A stretch of 64,000 bases of DNA from Kineosporia sp. NBRC 101731 (lineage in GTDB: Bacteria > Actinomycetota > Actinomycetes > Actinomycetales > Kineosporiaceae): the NCBI RefSeq assembly GCF_030269305.1, contig NZ_BSTC01000005.1, positions 248,001 to 312,000 on the forward strand. The letters are read 5' to 3'. The notes below the pieces were generated by a model. It saw nothing but the letters and a program-made list of their open reading frames with translations, had not been told where the DNA came from and made no database searches. Shown here piece after piece: positions 62,234 to 64,000 of this stretch. Position numbers and translations under genes: made by a program. How positions within the stretch are numbered: the stretch's first letter is position 1; each line of letters begins with the position of its first letter.

Positions 62234-63774
62234 TGAGCGAGCTCACCCGCCGCACCGCCGCCGACCTGGCACAGCTGCTGTCCTCCGGTGAGGTCTCCGC
62301 CGTCGAGGTGACCCAGGCGCACCTCGACCGGATCACCGAGGTGGACGCCGGCGTCCACTCGTTCCTGCACGTCGCCACCGAGTCGGCGCTCGCCGACGCG
62401 GCCGCCGTCGACGCCGCCCGCGCCGCCGGTGAGAACCTCGGCCCGCTGGCCGGGGTGCCCATCGCGGTCAAGGACGTGATGACCACGCAGGGCCTGCCCA
62501 CCACGGCGGGCTCGAAGATGCTCGAGGGCTGGGTGCCGCCGTACGACGCGACCGTCGTTCGCAAGCTGCGCGAGTCCCGGTTGGTCATGCTCGGCAAGAC
62601 CAACATGGACGAGTTCGCGATGGGCTCCTCCACCGAGCACTCGGCCTACGGCCCGACCCGTAACCCGTGGGACCTGAACCGGATCCCGGGTGGTTCCGGG
62701 GGCGGCTCGGCCGCCGCGCTGGCCGCCTTCGAGGCGCCGCTGGCGACCGGTACCGACACCGGTGGCTCCATTCGGCAGCCCGCCAGCGTCACCGGCACGG
62801 TCGGCGTGAAGCCGACCTACGGCGCGGTCTCGCGCTACGGCCTGATCGCCATGGCCTCCAGCCTCGACCAGGGTGGCCCGTGCGCCCGCACCGTGCTCGA
62901 CGCGGCCCTGTTGCACGAGGTGATGGCCGGGCACGACCCGCTCGACTCGACCAGTCTCACCGACGGTTACCCGGATGTCGTGGCCGCTGCCCGCGCCGGC
63001 GCGAAAGACGGTATCGCCGGGCTGAAGATCGGCGTCATCCGCGAACTGCACGGCGGTGAGGGCGGTTACCAGGCCGGTGTGCTGGCCCGCTTCGACGAGT
63101 CGCTGGCGCTGCTGACCAAGGCCGGCGCCGAGATCGTAGAGGTCTCCTGCCCGAGCTTCACCGCGGCCCTGCCCGCGTACTACCTGATCATGCCGAGCGA
63201 GGCCAGCAGCAACCTGGCCAAGTTCGACGCCATGCGGTACGGCCTGCGCGTCGGCCCGCAGGGCGTGGAGGGACCGAGCGCCGAGCAGGTCATGGCCGCC
63301 ACCCGCGCCGCCGGTTTCGGCGACGAGGTGAAGCGCCGCATCATCCTCGGTACCTACGCGCTCTCGTCCGGTTACTACGACGCCTACTACGGTTCGGCGC
63401 AGAAGGTGCGCACGCTCATCCAGCGTGACTTCGCCGCCGCGTTCGCCCAGGCCGACGTGCTGGTCAGCCCGACCGCGCCGACCACGGCGTTCGCGCTGGG
63501 CGCCAAGCTCGACGACCCGCTGTCGATGTATCTGCAAGACGTGGCCACCATCCCGGCCAACCTGGCCGGGATCCCCGGCATGTCGCTGCCCTCCGGCCTG
63601 GCCGACGAAGACGGGCTGCCTGCCGGTATTCAGCTCCTGGCCCCGGCCCAGGCCGACGACCGGCTCTACCGGGTCGGCGCGGCGCTGGAGTCCCTGCTGG
63701 TCGAGAGCTGGGGCGGCCAGATCCTGGACAAGGCCCCCGTGCTCGACGCCAAGACCCTGGAGGCGATCCGATGA
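62233..63774 (+). CDS. gatA: Aspartyl/glutamyl-tRNA amidotransferase subunit A
   Basis: A 513-residue amidase-signature enzyme that releases ammonia from glutamine for transamidation of mischarged tRNA. The catalytic Lys is in [20 protein letters not shown], and the cis-Ser and nucleophile Ser are in [19 protein letters not shown] and [33 protein letters not shown] and [19 protein letters not shown] are GatA-specific. The start overlaps gatC by one base and the stop overlaps gatB by four, a tightly coupled operon. Confidence 0.96.
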   Translation: MSELTRRTAADLAQLLSSGEVSAVEVTQAHLDRITEVDAGVHSFLHVATESALADAAAVDAARAAGENLGPLAGVPIAVKDVMTTQGLPTTAGSKMLEGWVPPYDATVVRKLRESRLVMLGKTNMDEFAMGSSTEHSAYGPTRNPWDLNRIPGGSGGGSAAALAAFEAPLATGTDTGGSIRQPASVTGTVGVKPTYGAVSRYGLIAMASSLDQGGPCARTVLDAALLHEVMAGHDPLDSTSLTDGYPDVVAAARAGAKDGIAGLKIGVIRELHGGEGGYQAGVLARFDESLALLTKAGAEIVEVSCPSFTAALPAYYLIMPSEASSNLAKFDAMRYGLRVGPQGVEGPSAEQVMAATRAAGFGDEVKRRIILGTYALSSGYYDAYYGSAQKVRTLIQRDFAAAFAQADVLVSPTAPTTAFALGAKLDDPLSMYLQDVATIPANLAGIPGMSLPSGLADEDGLPAGIQLLAPAQADDRLYRVGAALESLLVESWGGQILDKAPVLDAKTLEAIR

Positions 63775-64000
63775 CCTCGCTCAGCCAGTTCGCCGAGGTG
63801 CTCGACTACGACGAGGCCCTGGCGACGTTCGACCCGGTGCTCGGCCTCGAGGTACACGTCGAGCTGAACACGAACACGAAGATGTTCTGCGGCTGCTCCA
63901 CCGAGTTCGGCGCCGAGCCGAACACCCAGGTGTGCCCGGTCTGCCTGGGCCTGCCCGGCGCGCTGCCGGTGCTCAACCAGATCGGCCTGGAGTCGGCGAT
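63771..64000 (+). CDS. gatB: Aspartyl/glutamyl-tRNA amidotransferase subunit B, 5' part
   Basis: The first 76 codons of gatB run off the window end. [20 protein letters not shown] and the following [15 protein letters not shown] carry the family's opening and its zinc-binding cysteines. GatB is the kinase subunit that activates the Glu or Asp on the tRNA. The ATG overlaps the gatA stop (ATGA). Confidence 0.95.
   Translation, partial: MTSLSQFAEVLDYDEALATFDPVLGLEVHVELNTNTKMFCGCSTEFGAEPNTQVCPVCLGLPGALPVLNQIGLESA

Overview
The window is a very GC-rich (about 70% by eye), densely coded stretch of actinobacterial chromosome. The order etfB-etfA, cysteine desulfurase, mnmA, metE-like methionine synthase, ligA, gatC-gatA-gatB is the order I recall from mycobacteria and other high-GC Gram-positives, and the GlgE maltosyltransferase pathway, an Eis-family acetyltransferase and YcnI/CopC proteins fit the same group. 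A member of the Kineosporia/Kineococcus side of the Actinomycetes is possible, but I cannot prove the genus from sequence alone.

Layout. 1-3.9 kb: an MTHFR-like protein, two methyltransferases and a luciferase-like oxidoreductase. 3.9-9.2 kb: a 1322-residue hybrid sensor kinase and two small lipoproteins flanking a decayed third one. 9.3-15 kb: a membrane acyltransferase, a WYL regulator, an Eis-type acetyltransferase and a histidine ammonia-lyase with an unusual Cys-Ser-Gly cofactor triad. 15-20 kb: a copper-type cluster (two CopC-like proteins, YcnI, two membrane proteins). 19.9-29.8 kb: an OmpA-domain membrane protein, then glycogen/trehalose metabolism (glgP divergent from glgE-treS-maltokinase; glgX lies separately at 38.7-40.9 kb). 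29.9-32.9 kb: an amino-acid-type ABC transporter led by a consensus promoter and a short cysteine-rich leader peptide that looks like a cysteine attenuator. 33-38.7 kb: the most disturbed region, with a frameshifted sarcosine/N-methyltryptophan oxidase-like gene, a diguanylate cyclase, an orphan AbiEi-like antitoxin abutting a cheR gene cut off in its catalytic domain, a HEAT-repeat protein and a CheB-type receiver without its esterase domain. 41-64 kb: the conserved housekeeping block (enoyl-CoA hydratase, etfBA, cysteine desulfurase, mnmA, methionine synthase, ligA, gatCAB), interrupted by accessory genes (repeat-tailed methyltransferase, orphan histidine kinase, VOC protein, a membrane protein built of 12-residue repeats, FAD dehydrogenase, nhaA, DsbA-like protein).

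How the genes work together. GlgE, TreS and maltokinase form the route from trehalose through maltose and maltose 1-phosphate to alpha-glucan; GlgP and GlgX break such glucan down. GatCAB makes correctly charged Gln/Asn-tRNA; the cysteine desulfurase can supply sulfur to MnmA; EtfBA accepts electrons from acyl-CoA dehydrogenases.

Non-coding structure is unusually rich. There is a perfect 60-bp palindrome at 50639-50698, a perfect 46-bp palindrome at 61007-61052 that shares its arms with the hairpin at 29827-29860, a second inverted-repeat family (21213-21259, 56736-56782), and a dispersed element (1079-1116, 11756-11839, 57679-57789) that carries a TAG stop, a Shine-Dalgarno-like GGGGAGG and an ATG in fixed spacing. 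I saw no rRNA, tRNA, CRISPR array or recognisable insertion sequence.
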